DNA of 64,000 nt from Peribacillus muralis. GTDB taxonomy: Bacteria > Bacillota > Bacilli > Bacillales > DSM-1321. The position numbers were made by a program, and so were the translations under genes. Below are positions 8,042-16,876 of this stretch, one piece after another (position 1 is the stretch's first letter; every line of letters begins with the position of its first letter). Location of the stretch: positions 1,788,001 to 1,852,000 of the forward strand of contig NZ_CP017080.1 in assembly GCF_001645685.2 (NCBI RefSeq), read 5' to 3'. The notes under the pieces were generated by a model. That model had not been told where the DNA came from. It made no database searches and saw only the letters and a program-made list of their open reading frames with translations.

Positions 8042-9934
8042 TTGTCGAACAATTCAAAAGAGAGTAAATTTGTCCCGTACGTTTCTGCATCTAAATCTTT
8101 ACCGGAGTTGACTGTAACGGCAATAATCCTAGGGATTATTCTTGCAATCGTCTTCGGGGCAGCGAATGCGTACTTAGGACTGCTAATTGGTTTAACTGTC
8201 TCTGCTTCAATACCCGCGGCGGTAATCTCAATGGCTATTTTAAGAGGTGTTTTTCGCAGGGATTCCATATTAGAGAACAATATAGTGCAAACGATGACCA
8301 CGGCTGGTGAGGCAATTGGTGCCGGTGCAGTATTTACCATACCGGCATTATTCATGTGGGATATGGACGTGAGTCAAGCATTCATCATTTTCGTTGTTTT
8401 AACCGGGGGATTCTTGGGGGTCTTCATGATGGTGCCCCTTCGTCAGCTCCTTATTGTAAGGGAACATGAAACATTACCTTATCCTGAAGGTACGGCATGT
8501 GCCGAAGTACTGAAATCGGGAGAAAAAGGCGGGACCAGCGCCAAGCTGATCGGCGCCGGTTTAATCATCGGCGGTGTGGTGAAAGGGCTTGGTGATGGAT
8601 TTAAGCTTTTTAAAACGGAAGTTGAAACAGGAATCACAAATTTTAAAAATGCAGTCGTTGGTCTGGATGCCTTTCCTTCCCTTTTGGGTGTCGGGTATAT
8701 CATTGGACCGCGTGTCGCAGGTCAAATGCTAGGTGGAGGACTGTTGGCCTGGGTCGTTCTTATTCCGGCAATCAGCTTTTTTGGCAGCAGTAATGGAACA
8801 GCCATTTTCCCTTCCGAGGTACCGATTGGTGAATTGGATGCATGGGGAATTTGGGATAATTATATTCGTTATATAGGAGCTGGTGCGGTTGCAACTGGCG
8901 GATTGATTACATTGATCAAAACCTTACCGATCCTTTTCAGTTCGGTGATTGATACCTTAAAAGGTGTTAAAGCCAATAAAGGACAGCTTAAGGCTGGTTC
9001 AATCCGAACCGAAAAAGACATTCCGGCTAAATACGTTTGGTTGGGTATAATCATCGTCATTATAATCATTGCATTCGCACCTATTACGGATGTCGGAATC
9101 ATTGGAGCGGTTGCCATTGCCATTTTTGGATTCTTATTCGTGACCGTGGCTTCAAGGGTTGTCGGGATCGTCGGAAGTTCTTCTTCCCCTGTTTCTGGAA
9201 TGACGATCGCTACACTATTGATTGTAGCGATTGTCTATAAAGCTACTGGTTTTACTGGTACCCAAGGAATGGTTGCCGCTTTAACTGTCGCTGCAATCAT
9301 CTGTACCGCTCTTGCTGTTTCAGGTGATGTATCGCAAGATTTAAAAACAGGTTACATCGTGGGCGGAACTCCTTGGAAGCAACAAGTTGCGATGATGATC
9401 GGTGTTGTGGCGTCCGCTTCAGTCATCGGTTTTATCTTGGTGCTGATGGATAACGCCTATACGATGGGATCTGCAGAACTGCCTGCACCTAAAGCGGCTC
9501 TAATGAAAATTCTTGCTGAAGGAGTTCTTGGTGGAGACTTACCTTGGACGCTTATCTTTATCGGTGCAGCGATTGCCATCACATTGGAGTTTTTCGGTTT
9601 GAATTCATTAGTAGTGGCCGTAGGCATCTACTTGCCGGTTCATACTAGTGCGCCAATCATGATTGGTGGATTTATACGCTTCTTCATTGAATTCTTCTCG
9701 AAAACGAAAGAAGCACTTAAAGCACGCGTCGATAGAGGTGTATTGTTTGCATCTGGCTTGATAGCAGGTGAGTCATTGATAGGTGTGCTTATTGCCATCC
9801 TGATCGCTGCCGGTGTCCAAGTTCCGGCTGCAGCTAAATTGGCCAGCAATCTGCTGCCATTCCTACTATTCCTTGCTTTAGCTGGCTTGCTTTGGTACGT
9901 TTCCAGCAAAGGGAAAAAAGAAGATGCTTCGTAA
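8042..9934 (+). CDS. OPT-family oligopeptide transporter
   Basis: This polytopic membrane protein of about 630 residues, with some 14-16 hydrophobic helices, belongs to the OPT superfamily of proton-coupled oligopeptide or metal-chelate importers. The N-terminal SLPELTVTAIILGIILAIVF, the NAYLGLLIGLTVSASIPAAV helix and the EGTACAEVLKSGE loop are typical of the prokaryotic group. TTG at 8042 is favoured because AGGAAGTGG lies 5-9 nt upstream; GTG 8033 lies within that ribosome site. Its last codons overlap the next gene. Substrate is unknown. Confidence 0.9.
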   Translation: MSNNSKESKFVPYVSASKSLPELTVTAIILGIILAIVFGAANAYLGLLIGLTVSASIPAAVISMAILRGVFRRDSILENNIVQTMTTAGEAIGAGAVFTIPALFMWDMDVSQAFIIFVVLTGGFLGVFMMVPLRQLLIVREHETLPYPEGTACAEVLKSGEKGGTSAKLIGAGLIIGGVVKGLGDGFKLFKTEVETGITNFKNAVVGLDAFPSLLGVGYIIGPRVAGQMLGGGLLAWVVLIPAISFFGSSNGTAIFPSEVPIGELDAWGIWDNYIRYIGAGAVATGGLITLIKTLPILFSSVIDTLKGVKANKGQLKAGSIRTEKDIPAKYVWLGIIIVIIIIAFAPITDVGIIGAVAIAIFGFLFVTVASRVVGIVGSSSSPVSGMTIATLLIVAIVYKATGFTGTQGMVAALTVAAIICTALAVSGDVSQDLKTGYIVGGTPWKQQVAMMIGVVASASVIGFILVLMDNAYTMGSAELPAPKAALMKILAEGVLGGDLPWTLIFIGAAIAITLEFFGLNSLVVAVGIYLPVHTSAPIMIGGFIRFFIEFFSKTKEALKARVDRGVLFASGLIAGESLIGVLIAILIAAGVQVPAAAKLASNLLPFLLFLALAGLLWYVSSKGKKEDAS

Positions 9935-10292
9935 ACGCCAAAGAGAAAAGAGGAACCTGTTAACCATGGTTCCTCTTTTGGAAGGACGGGTCACCTTGGA
10001 GCAAGGATCTTCGGAAGCGACTTTTTTAGTCATCCAAAGAACCAACTTTGTGGAACGAATGACAATTCGTTTTTTAAAACAGCCTTCAGTTCGTAAAATC
10101 AAGCTCGATAAGTTTGGCGCATTTGCCGTTAATCAAATGGAGTATAAATGCAATGTCAATCAGATTTCTGAAGCGATGAGTGAACATTTCGGTGAGGAAG
10201 CGGAACCATCTTTGCCACGGTTGGTGAAATTCCTGGAAATCCTTGAGGTCCATGAATGGATTGTCTGGGATGAGGAAGAAGATAAAAGCTAA
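9924..10292 (+). CDS. PqqD-like protein
   Basis: The 122-residue protein has the layout of PqqD/RiPP-recognition-element winged helices. The features are VRKIKLDKFGAFAVNQMEY, then a helical part and an acidic C-terminus (WDEEEDKS). PqqD-like proteins usually deliver precursor peptides to radical SAM enzymes; none is visible here. Its ATG lies inside the end of the OPT gene (11-bp overlap), so the two are translationally coupled. A role together with peptide transport is suggested by this arrangement but is inference. Confidence 0.7.
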   Translation: MLRKRQREKRNLLTMVPLLEGRVTLEQGSSEATFLVIQRTNFVERMTIRFLKQPSVRKIKLDKFGAFAVNQMEYKCNVNQISEAMSEHFGEEAEPSLPRLVKFLEILEVHEWIVWDEEEDKS

Positions 10293-10312
10293 AGATTTTT
10301 TTGTTTGATATG

Positions 10313-10388
10313 ATCTCCTTAAGGTAGACCGTGTAAAAAGGCCACAATCATTCGTGGATGCTACATACCTGCTTTAAGGGGATTTTTT
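10313..10388 (+). terminator. Structured terminator of the OPT-PqqD operon
   Basis: ATCTCCTTAA (10313-10322) pairs with TTAAGGGGAT (10374-10383, one G-T wobble), followed by a T-run. Inside are GGTAG/CTAC pairing and an inner CCAC/GTGG hairpin. The large folded interior is unusual for a plain terminator. Confidence 0.6.
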
Positions 10389-10739
10389 ATTATGTCTAAA
10401 AATCGGTGATGATTCCCATTATGACTGAAAGCCTTATACTGTGTATGACTGACATGCTTTGCACTGACAGGATATCAACAATCCTTCGCGGACAGTGAAT
10501 CTCCTTTCCCGCAATATTTAGTTTAGATGAATACTTCACATTCTGAAAGTAATGAATGACTATAAGTAACCTCTTCATAATCGTTAATTGAATTCAACAC
10601 TTTTTCGCTTTCATGCTAGAAACCGCAATCAAGGGGACGCTATGCAAGCTGTATTTTCTCCTGAAGCAATAGCAAGAGTCCATTTAATTAATAAAGTATG
10701 TTGGTGATGGTTCACGTCGCGTTTAATCATATATAGTCT
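10389..10739. other. Intergenic region, no secure gene
   Basis: About 350 bp. The only signal is a possible 21-codon frame at 10642-10707 with AAGGGG five nt upstream of ATG, ahead of the 10741 hairpin. No homology is recognised. Confidence 0.3.
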
Positions 10740-10769
10740 AAGCAGACTCAAATAGATCGAGTCTGCTTT
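10740..10769 (-). terminator. Bidirectional terminator, end of the enhancer-binding protein gene
   Basis: AGCAGACTC (10741-10749) pairs with GAGTCTGCT (10759-10767), with a T-run on the plus strand. It lies 10 bp beyond the stop codon of the minus-strand regulator. Confidence 0.65.
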
Positions 10770-10777
10770 TCCACCTT

Positions 10778-12799
10778 CTAAAGTAAGGATTCTAAGTAGG
10801 ATATTCCGACTTCCGTCATTCTTGTTCCGCCCCGGCCTTTACGTTTTATGATCAGTCCTTTTTGCTCAAGGTCTTCAAGTCTTCTTCTCACCTGCTGTGG
10901 GGACAAGAAGAGGCTTGCATGATGTTCTTTCGTTTTTGCTGAAATATATTCCCTGCTGGCTGCTTTTCCCGTTTCATTGCATTGCATAACGATCTCTAGA
11001 ATCATTCGATGTTCGGATTGCTGCAGGGGATTTTGTGGCGGGGATTCTATATCTGCCGCTTGTTGAGCTTTCTGATACTGCGGCAAATCATCTTTGGTCA
11101 ATACCGTTCCATTACACACTGTCAGCATATAATCCAGTGTGTTTTTAAGCTCGCGAATATTGCCGTCCCACTCAGCTCGGATTAACCTATCCATCAGTGA
11201 TTGCTCCACTTTTATCCATTTTCCGTTCTTTGTTATGTAATGATGGATCAAAAGGGGAATGTCTTCTCTTCTCTGCCTAAGTGGTGGAATGAAGAGGTGA
11301 AGCACATTTAAACGGTAAAATAAATCGTTTCTGAACGTTTGTGCTTTCATTTGTTCCTCGATTTTTTTATTCGTTGCAGTAATGATGCGAATGTTAATTG
11401 GGATTATCTTCGAGCCGCCGATTCGTCTGATTTCCTTTTCCTGGATAACCCTTAATAATCGGGATTGCATCGATAAACTGATATCTCCTATTTCATCCAG
11501 GAAGATGGTGCCGTTATCGGCAAGCTCAAACAGCCCTTTTTTACCTCCGCGCTGACCTCCAGTAAATGATCCATCCTCATACCCGAATAATTCGCTCTCA
11601 AGCAGGCTTTCAGATAAGGCGCTGCAGTTTACGGGCAGAAAAGGTCCGTTTTTTCTATAGGAGTGCTTGTGAATGGCATGAGCAAACAATTCTTTGCCCG
11701 TTCCTGACTCACCTTGAATGAGGATGGGGTGTTCTGCTAATGCAAGCTTTTTTGCGATCTGTTTAAGTTCAATCATTTTAGGATTTTCACAGAAAATGTC
11801 ATCAAAGCTATACTTCGCGTAAAAACCTGTCTCGCGATATTTGCGCTGTGCTGTTTTTTCGATTTCGGATGCCTGATGGACACTTTTAAAAACAGTAACG
11901 ATAGATTGCTCCCCGATCATTGAATGACGGTATACGACGACCTCAACACCATGAATGCTAAAAAATTGACTCTCTTCCACACCATCCCGGATAAAATGAA
12001 CCACTTCGTTTTGAAGGATTACCGTATCGATCGGACGGTTGATGATTACATCCGCCTGAACTTGAAATAGTGCTTCAAGTTTTTGATTAAACACGGTTAC
12101 TTCACTCGTTTCATTGATGACCAGTATTCCGTCATCAATGGTATTAACGACATTTTGGATATGGTGATAGACTTCTTTTGTCTCTTGTTGGGATAAAAGC
12201 AATTTTTGCTGCAATTCAATAATGCTTCTAATGTATCTTTCTGAAATTTGCAGAGCCACATTTCCATCCAGCCTGCAATGATCAACAATTCTTAAAATTG
12301 TGGTCATATCCAAAAGCCTGACACCGATATCCAAAACCATTGGCAAATAGGTGGGGGCAAGTTCTACTTCACCTGGAGATACAGCCACATCAATATCATC
12401 ATAATAAGCATGGTTTTTCTTGTAAGCTACGAAGCGAACATGATTGATGCCAAGTTGGTTAAGAGATTGTATGAGTTCCAATGTGACATTGTATTCATCA
12501 TTAACAACAAGTACGTTAGCTCCAGCTGGAATTGTGAGAAGTTTATCCAAATGTTCATGATGGACGGTGCGTTGTCCCGTTATAAAGGTCACGGCATTCA
12601 TATTCTTTAAATGACCGACTTCTTTTTTAAGAGATTCGGAGGAGAAGAGGATGACATCAGCTTCAAGACCGGCTGGAAGGCCCTCATCCACTGCATAGCT
12701 ATCAATGTCCAGATAATCACCTAAAAGCTGTTGAAGTTGCTGATGCAGTGTGTGCCTTGTCTTCATTCCGCCTGTCAAAAGGATAAGTGAAGGTTTCAT
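10778..12799 (-). CDS. Sigma-54 enhancer-binding transcriptional activator
   Basis: The 673-residue protein has an unassigned sensory N-terminus (about 1-200). A PAS-like domain follows (about 213-310, DDGILVINETSEVTVFNQKLEALF). The sigma-54 AAA+ domain has Walker A GESGTGKE (363-370), loop 1 GSFTGG (410-415) in place of GAFTGA, and Walker B TIFLDE (431-436). The C-terminus is a winged helix (RRRLEDLEQKGLIIKRKGRGG) rather than a Fis-type helix-turn-helix. It is transcribed divergently from an operon with a clear -24/-12 promoter, so it almost certainly activates that operon. The intergenic GGTTC/GAACC repeats are candidate binding sites. The inducer could be a cyanophycin-derived dipeptide or amino acid, but this is inferred. 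Confidence 0.92.
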   Translation of the reverse strand: MKPSLILLTGGMKTRHTLHQQLQQLLGDYLDIDSYAVDEGLPAGLEADVILFSSESLKKEVGHLKNMNAVTFITGQRTVHHEHLDKLLTIPAGANVLVVNDEYNVTLELIQSLNQLGINHVRFVAYKKNHAYYDDIDVAVSPGEVELAPTYLPMVLDIGVRLLDMTTILRIVDHCRLDGNVALQISERYIRSIIELQQKLLLSQQETKEVYHHIQNVVNTIDDGILVINETSEVTVFNQKLEALFQVQADVIINRPIDTVILQNEVVHFIRDGVEESQFFSIHGVEVVVYRHSMIGEQSIVTVFKSVHQASEIEKTAQRKYRETGFYAKYSFDDIFCENPKMIELKQIAKKLALAEHPILIQGESGTGKELFAHAIHKHSYRKNGPFLPVNCSALSESLLESELFGYEDGSFTGGQRGGKKGLFELADNGTIFLDEIGDISLSMQSRLLRVIQEKEIRRIGGSKIIPINIRIITATNKKIEEQMKAQTFRNDLFYRLNVLHLFIPPLRQRREDIPLLIHHYITKNGKWIKVEQSLMDRLIRAEWDGNIRELKNTLDYMLTVCNGTVLTKDDLPQYQKAQQAADIESPPQNPLQQSEHRMILEIVMQCNETGKAASREYISAKTKEHHASLFLSPQQVRRRLEDLEQKGLIIKRKGRGGTRMTEVGISYLESLL

Positions 12800-12823
12800 A
12801 TGGGCCCTTACCTTTCTTTGGTT

Positions 12824-12879
12824 AAATTGGTTCTATTATAGCACAATATTTGAACCAATTTAGACCATTGAACCGTTAA
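12824..12879. promoter_or_regulatory. Candidate upstream activating sites
   Basis: AAATTGGTTC (12824-12833) and GAACCAATTT (12852-12861) are a perfect 10-bp inverted repeat. A related half-site, TTGAACCGTTAA, follows at 12868-12879. TTGGTT also occurs just before the first arm. They lie about 180-230 bp upstream of the -24/-12 promoter and next to the regulator start, where enhancer sites for an activator of this class are expected. Confidence 0.6.
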
Positions 12880-13056
12880 TATCGGCTATACTATCAGCTT
12901 ATAGATTGGTATTTCTAAATTTTCTTATTTCTTACCTTGCTCCAAATGCAGTAATCATGAAAGTATACAAACGAGTATAATTCTGCACCTTTCCATCTCC
13001 ATTACCCATTCCATTTATACGTCATTTAGATCCCCGTCCAGCAGTCGCCTTATTAG

Positions 13057-13073
13057 TTGGCATGTATTTTGCA
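13057..13073 (+). promoter_or_regulatory. Sigma-54 (-24/-12) promoter of the cyanophycin operon
   Basis: TTGGCATGTATTTTGCA has GG and GC separated exactly as in the sigma-54 consensus (TGGCAC-N5-TTGC), with one deviation (T for C after TGGCA). It lies about 100 bp upstream of the transporter gene and is divergent from a sigma-54 activator gene. Confidence 0.85.
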
Positions 13074-13120
13074 TTATTAGTATACAAATGTTTATTTCTC
13101 AAAAAAAGAAAAGGAGAACC

Positions 13121-13150
13121 ATGGAAGAAGAGGGAAGTATCATTTACTAG
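13121..13150 (+). CDS. Possible nine-codon leader peptide
   Basis: AAGGAG is followed at four nt by ATG and a frame encoding MEEEGSIIY and a stop. It lies between the -24/-12 promoter and the transporter gene. It may be a leader ORF or chance. Confidence 0.25.
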   Translation: MEEEGSIIY

Positions 13151-13176
13151 TTGAATGAAAAAAGGGGAGAAGCTTT

Positions 13177-14595
13177 ATGGCTCAAGTCGAAACAACCTAT
13201 CAACCGGAAGGAAATAGGAAAAAAGAGCGTAAAATTAATGTATTCGCATTACTGCTGGGTGTTTTGGTCATCGCAACTTTATTAACGTATGTGTTGCCTG
13301 CAGGGGATTATGGGCGCGTGGAAGTTGACGGAAGGACCGAAATAGACCCAGGTACTTACAAAACTTCCGAACAAACACCGGTTAGCCCATTTGGAGCGGT
13401 TAAAGCACTTCATACTGGTATGGTTGAAGCAGCTAATATTATCTTTTTTGTTTTGATCATTGGGGGGTTCTTTGGTGTATTAACCGCCACTGGGACGATA
13501 AATGTATTGATTACGACGCTTGCAAAAAGACTTGCAACCCGAGAGAAGCTGCTCATTCCGGCCATGATGTTATTTTTCGCAATTGGCGGATCACTTATGG
13601 GGATGGCCGAGGAAACACTCGCTTATATCCCATTATTGATTCCATTGGCGCTTGCACTTGGTTTTGACGTTCTTACAGGGACAGCCATTGTTATTCTTGG
13701 GGCTTCCGCAGGCTTTACGACAGCGGTAATGAATCCGTTTACAGTCGGAATCGCTCAAGGTATCTCCGAATTGCCGATGTTTTCTGGCATGTCGTATCGT
13801 CTAGTACTTTTCGTGATTGTTTATGCAGTATCTGTAACATTCGTCTATCGTCATGCCATGAAAGTGAAAAAGGATCCATCAAGTGGATTTTATGGAAAGT
13901 ACAGCAAAAAAGAAGCTGATGTGCTTCATAATTCAAAAGAGAAGCTTGAAACCAAACATAAGCTCATTCTAGGTGCGTTTTTACTGAATTATGTGGTCCT
14001 TGCTTTTGGAGTGATCAAATACCAATGGTATATTACTGAAATTGCAGCTCTTTTTGTAGTTTTGACAATTGTCATAGGAGTCATTGGCAGATTATCTACG
14101 GATAAGATTGCGAAATCGTTTGTAGACGGATCTTCGTTATTGATTGGTGGAGCCTTAATTATTGGTGTTTCCCGGGCAACTCTTGTTGTATTAAATGAAG
14201 GGCATATTATTGACCCGATGCTTCATGGGGTTTCCGATACGCTAAAGCATATTCCGGCCTTCTGGAGTGTAATCGGGATGTATAACTTCCAAGCTATTAT
14301 CCATTTTATCCTTGCTTCGGGCAGTGGACATGCGATGCTGACGATGCCAATCATGACGCCGCTTGCGGATTTGCTTGATATTACTCGACAGACGGCAGTT
14401 CTTTCGTTTTCATTTGCTGATGGAATCGGGAATATTATTTTTCCGACTGCAGGCACGCTCATGGCAGGCCTCGCAATTGCCGGTATTCCATGGACAAAGT
14501 GGGCCAAATGGGTGCTTCCGCTTGTATTCATTCAATACCTCATTGGTTTAGCCGCCGTTGTCATCGCTCATTTAATGAATTACGGACCATTCTGA
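13177..14595 (+). CDS. YfcC-family carrier (ArcD/DcuC-like)
   Basis: This membrane protein of 472 residues with about 12 hydrophobic helices belongs to the YfcC/C4-dicarboxylate anaerobic carrier group. Typical features are the N-terminal basic tail, the first helix FALLLGVLVIATLLTYVLPAGDY and the central GGSLMGMAEETLAYIPLLIPL. The NFQAIIHFILASGSGHAM segment lies near the end. Members move dicarboxylates, amino acids or dipeptides. As first gene of a sigma-54 operon followed by isoaspartyl dipeptidase and two secreted cyanophycinases, it probably imports beta-Asp-Arg dipeptide or the released arginine/aspartate. That substrate is inferred from context only. The ribosome site AAAGGGGAG is clear. 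Confidence 0.87.
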   Translation: MAQVETTYQPEGNRKKERKINVFALLLGVLVIATLLTYVLPAGDYGRVEVDGRTEIDPGTYKTSEQTPVSPFGAVKALHTGMVEAANIIFFVLIIGGFFGVLTATGTINVLITTLAKRLATREKLLIPAMMLFFAIGGSLMGMAEETLAYIPLLIPLALALGFDVLTGTAIVILGASAGFTTAVMNPFTVGIAQGISELPMFSGMSYRLVLFVIVYAVSVTFVYRHAMKVKKDPSSGFYGKYSKKEADVLHNSKEKLETKHKLILGAFLLNYVVLAFGVIKYQWYITEIAALFVVLTIVIGVIGRLSTDKIAKSFVDGSSLLIGGALIIGVSRATLVVLNEGHIIDPMLHGVSDTLKHIPAFWSVIGMYNFQAIIHFILASGSGHAMLTMPIMTPLADLLDITRQTAVLSFSFADGIGNIIFPTAGTLMAGLAIAGIPWTKWAKWVLPLVFIQYLIGLAAVVIAHLMNYGPF

Positions 14596-14635
14596 TCGTG
14601 TTAAGAAACAGCTTAGAGCAATTGGAGGAAAAAAA

Positions 14636-15811
14636 TTGATAACTTTAATTAAAAATGCAGAAGTGTATGAACCTCAATATCTTGGCCGGATGGATGTGCT
14701 GCTTGCGGGTGGCAAAATAGTCCATATCCAAGATGAAATTGATCTGGATAACGTATCCATTGATGTGAAAATAGTAGATGGATCGGGGAAAATCCTCGTG
14801 CCTGGTTTCATTGATGCCCATGTGCATTTAATCGGTGGCGGCGGCGAAGGTGGCTTTAGGACACGGACTCCGGAATTGAACTTAACGGATGCTACGATGG
14901 CAGGCATTACAACCGTGGTTGGAGTGCTGGGTACGGATGGAACAACAAGACGGATCGAAAGTCTGCTGGCAAAGGCCCATGCATTGGGAGAAGAGGGAAT
15001 TACGGCGTACATTCACTCAGGCTCTTATCAGATTCCGGTGAAAACCTTAACGGGCAAAGTAGAAGAAGATTTGATATTCATTGAGAAAGTAATCGGTGTA
15101 GGCGAAATCGCCATATCCGACCATCGCTCTTCTGAACCGACGCTTAATGAGCTTGTGAAGATAGCGGCTTCAGCTCGTAATGGCAGTTTAATTACGGGAA
15201 AGGCAGGGATATTGGAAATACATGTAGGCGATGGTGATCGCAGGCTCCAGCTCCTTTTTGAGATTCTAGAAAAGACGGATATACCGATTCATCATTTTCA
15301 CCCGACTCACATTAACCGAAATCAAGATTTATTCGCAGAGGGGATCCGTTATGCAGAAAAAGGGGGATATGTAGACTTAACGACAAGCACCACTCCTCAA
15401 TTCCTGGAGGAAGGGGAAGTGAAATGCAGTAGCGGATTGAGACAGATGCTTGAGAGTGGGGTGCCCGTTACTCAGATTACTTTCTCCTCGGATGGACAGG
15501 CAAGTCTTCCTTATTTTAATCAAGACGGTGAGTTCGCAGGTCTGCAAGTTGGCAATGTTTCTTCTCTTTACAACGAGGTCCGTGACTCCGTATTGGATGA
15601 GGGCGTTCCGCTTGAATCAGCACTCCAGGTTATCACATCTAATCCGGCTCGTATATTGAAGCTGAAAAGCAAAGGTAAAATAGGGGTGGAAATGGATGCT
15701 GATCTCGTGATGCTTAATGAAGGAACGTTGACCATCGATACGGTCATCTCAAGAGGAAAAGTGATGGTAGAACAGGGTGTCCCTATTATTAAAGGGACAT
15801 TTGAAAAATAA
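14636..15811 (+). CDS. iadA: Isoaspartyl dipeptidase
   Basis: This 391-residue amidohydrolase of the IadA family cleaves beta-aspartyl dipeptides in the cytoplasm. The metal motif GFIDAHVHLIGGGGEGGF is followed by a central TGKAGILEIHVGDGDRR segment. The later ligands are in HHFHPTHINRN, and the catalytic aspartate lies in TFSSDGQASLP. Length is normal. TTG at 14636 has GGAGG at good distance. In this operon it is well placed to split the beta-Asp-Arg dipeptides made by cyanophycinase, giving aspartate and arginine. Confidence 0.93.
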   Translation: MITLIKNAEVYEPQYLGRMDVLLAGGKIVHIQDEIDLDNVSIDVKIVDGSGKILVPGFIDAHVHLIGGGGEGGFRTRTPELNLTDATMAGITTVVGVLGTDGTTRRIESLLAKAHALGEEGITAYIHSGSYQIPVKTLTGKVEEDLIFIEKVIGVGEIAISDHRSSEPTLNELVKIAASARNGSLITGKAGILEIHVGDGDRRLQLLFEILEKTDIPIHHFHPTHINRNQDLFAEGIRYAEKGGYVDLTTSTTPQFLEEGEVKCSSGLRQMLESGVPVTQITFSSDGQASLPYFNQDGEFAGLQVGNVSSLYNEVRDSVLDEGVPLESALQVITSNPARILKLKSKGKIGVEMDADLVMLNEGTLTIDTVISRGKVMVEQGVPIIKGTFEK

Positions 15812-15834
15812 AAGAATGATAGGGAGCTGAAGGA

Positions 15835-16860
15835 ATGAAACAGTTAATGAAGGTGTGTATGATGTTAGGTTTGTTTGCTTTTTATTGCCAAGGGAATTTT
15901 GCACATGCTGCGAGCGGTGACTATCAGTATAGCAGCTCAGGAAACACGGGAAATGTAACGACTGCCACATCTTATGGCATTAACTTAATGGGAGGAGGCA
16001 CGGACGTCGATGAAGCGATGCTATGGATGGCCAAAAAAGCAAATTCAGGTGACTTTGTCGTCCTCCGGACTTCAGGATCCGACGGATATAACCAGTATCT
16101 TTACGATTTGGCACAGAGTAATAACGCAAAGCTTGATTCAGTCGAAACGATCGTGCTGAACAACAAATATGCTTCAAGTGACTCGTTTGTGTTAGATAAG
16201 GTGCGTAAGGCGGAAGCAGTCTTTTTTGCCGGAGGAGATCAATTCAATTATGTCGATTTCATAAAAAATACGGCACTTGAGGATGTACTTAATCAGCTTA
16301 TTCAAAATAATGTTCCAATAGGTGGAACAAGTGCAGGGCTCGCAATTATGGGGCAATTTGTCTATGATGCAAAAAATGGTTCCGTCTATTCAGATGAAGC
16401 ACTGGCAAATCCAAATAACCGCTATATGACGTTTTCAAGAGATTTCCTGAATAATCGCTATGTATCAAGTGCGATTACAGACACTCATTTCGAACAGAGG
16501 GACAGAATGGGAAGATTCATAGGGTTTATGGCGAGAAATGTATCAGACGGATGGACGAATCAGGCTAAAGGCATTGCTGTTAATGAACAAACAGCTCTGC
16601 TCATCGAACAGGACGGAACGGCTAAGGTTGTTGCCCAGCCAGGTGGCAGCAACCAATCCGTATATATGGCGAAAACAACGGCCGCCCCTACAAGCAGCTC
16701 AGGCAAGCCATTGACTATAAAAGATGTTCAGCTCGTCAAGTTGAAACCCGGAAATACGTTCAATCTTCAGACATGGACGAGCAGTAATGGCTATTCCTAT
16801 AAACTATCTGCCCTGTCTGGTGTCTTAAGTTCAACAAGTGGTTCAATATATGGAAATTAA
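15835..16860 (+). CDS. Secreted cyanophycinase-type S51 peptidase, single domain
   Basis: The 341-residue protein has a signal peptide (about 1-26, ending AHA-A) and one peptidase S51/cyanophycinase domain. The nucleophile is S166 in GGTSAGLAIM; the upstream FFAGGDQF loop and the later DTHFEQRDRMGRF helix are the family landmarks. These enzymes are serine-type exo-hydrolases that release beta-Asp-Arg from cyanophycin. Compared with the next gene, several landmark residues differ (AGGDQ for VGGDQ, DTHFEQ for DQHFDE). Specificity may therefore differ. The next gene begins 16 bp after its stop. Confidence 0.85.
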   Translation: MKQLMKVCMMLGLFAFYCQGNFAHAASGDYQYSSSGNTGNVTTATSYGINLMGGGTDVDEAMLWMAKKANSGDFVVLRTSGSDGYNQYLYDLAQSNNAKLDSVETIVLNNKYASSDSFVLDKVRKAEAVFFAGGDQFNYVDFIKNTALEDVLNQLIQNNVPIGGTSAGLAIMGQFVYDAKNGSVYSDEALANPNNRYMTFSRDFLNNRYVSSAITDTHFEQRDRMGRFIGFMARNVSDGWTNQAKGIAVNEQTALLIEQDGTAKVVAQPGGSNQSVYMAKTTAAPTSSSGKPLTIKDVQLVKLKPGNTFNLQTWTSSNGYSYKLSALSGVLSSTSGSIYGN

Positions 16861-16876
16861 AATAGGAGGAGTAAAA

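Noticed and set aside
14674..15012. 112-codon minus-strand frame inside iadA
   Set aside because: Pro/Ser-rich shadow of a well-supported amidohydrolase.
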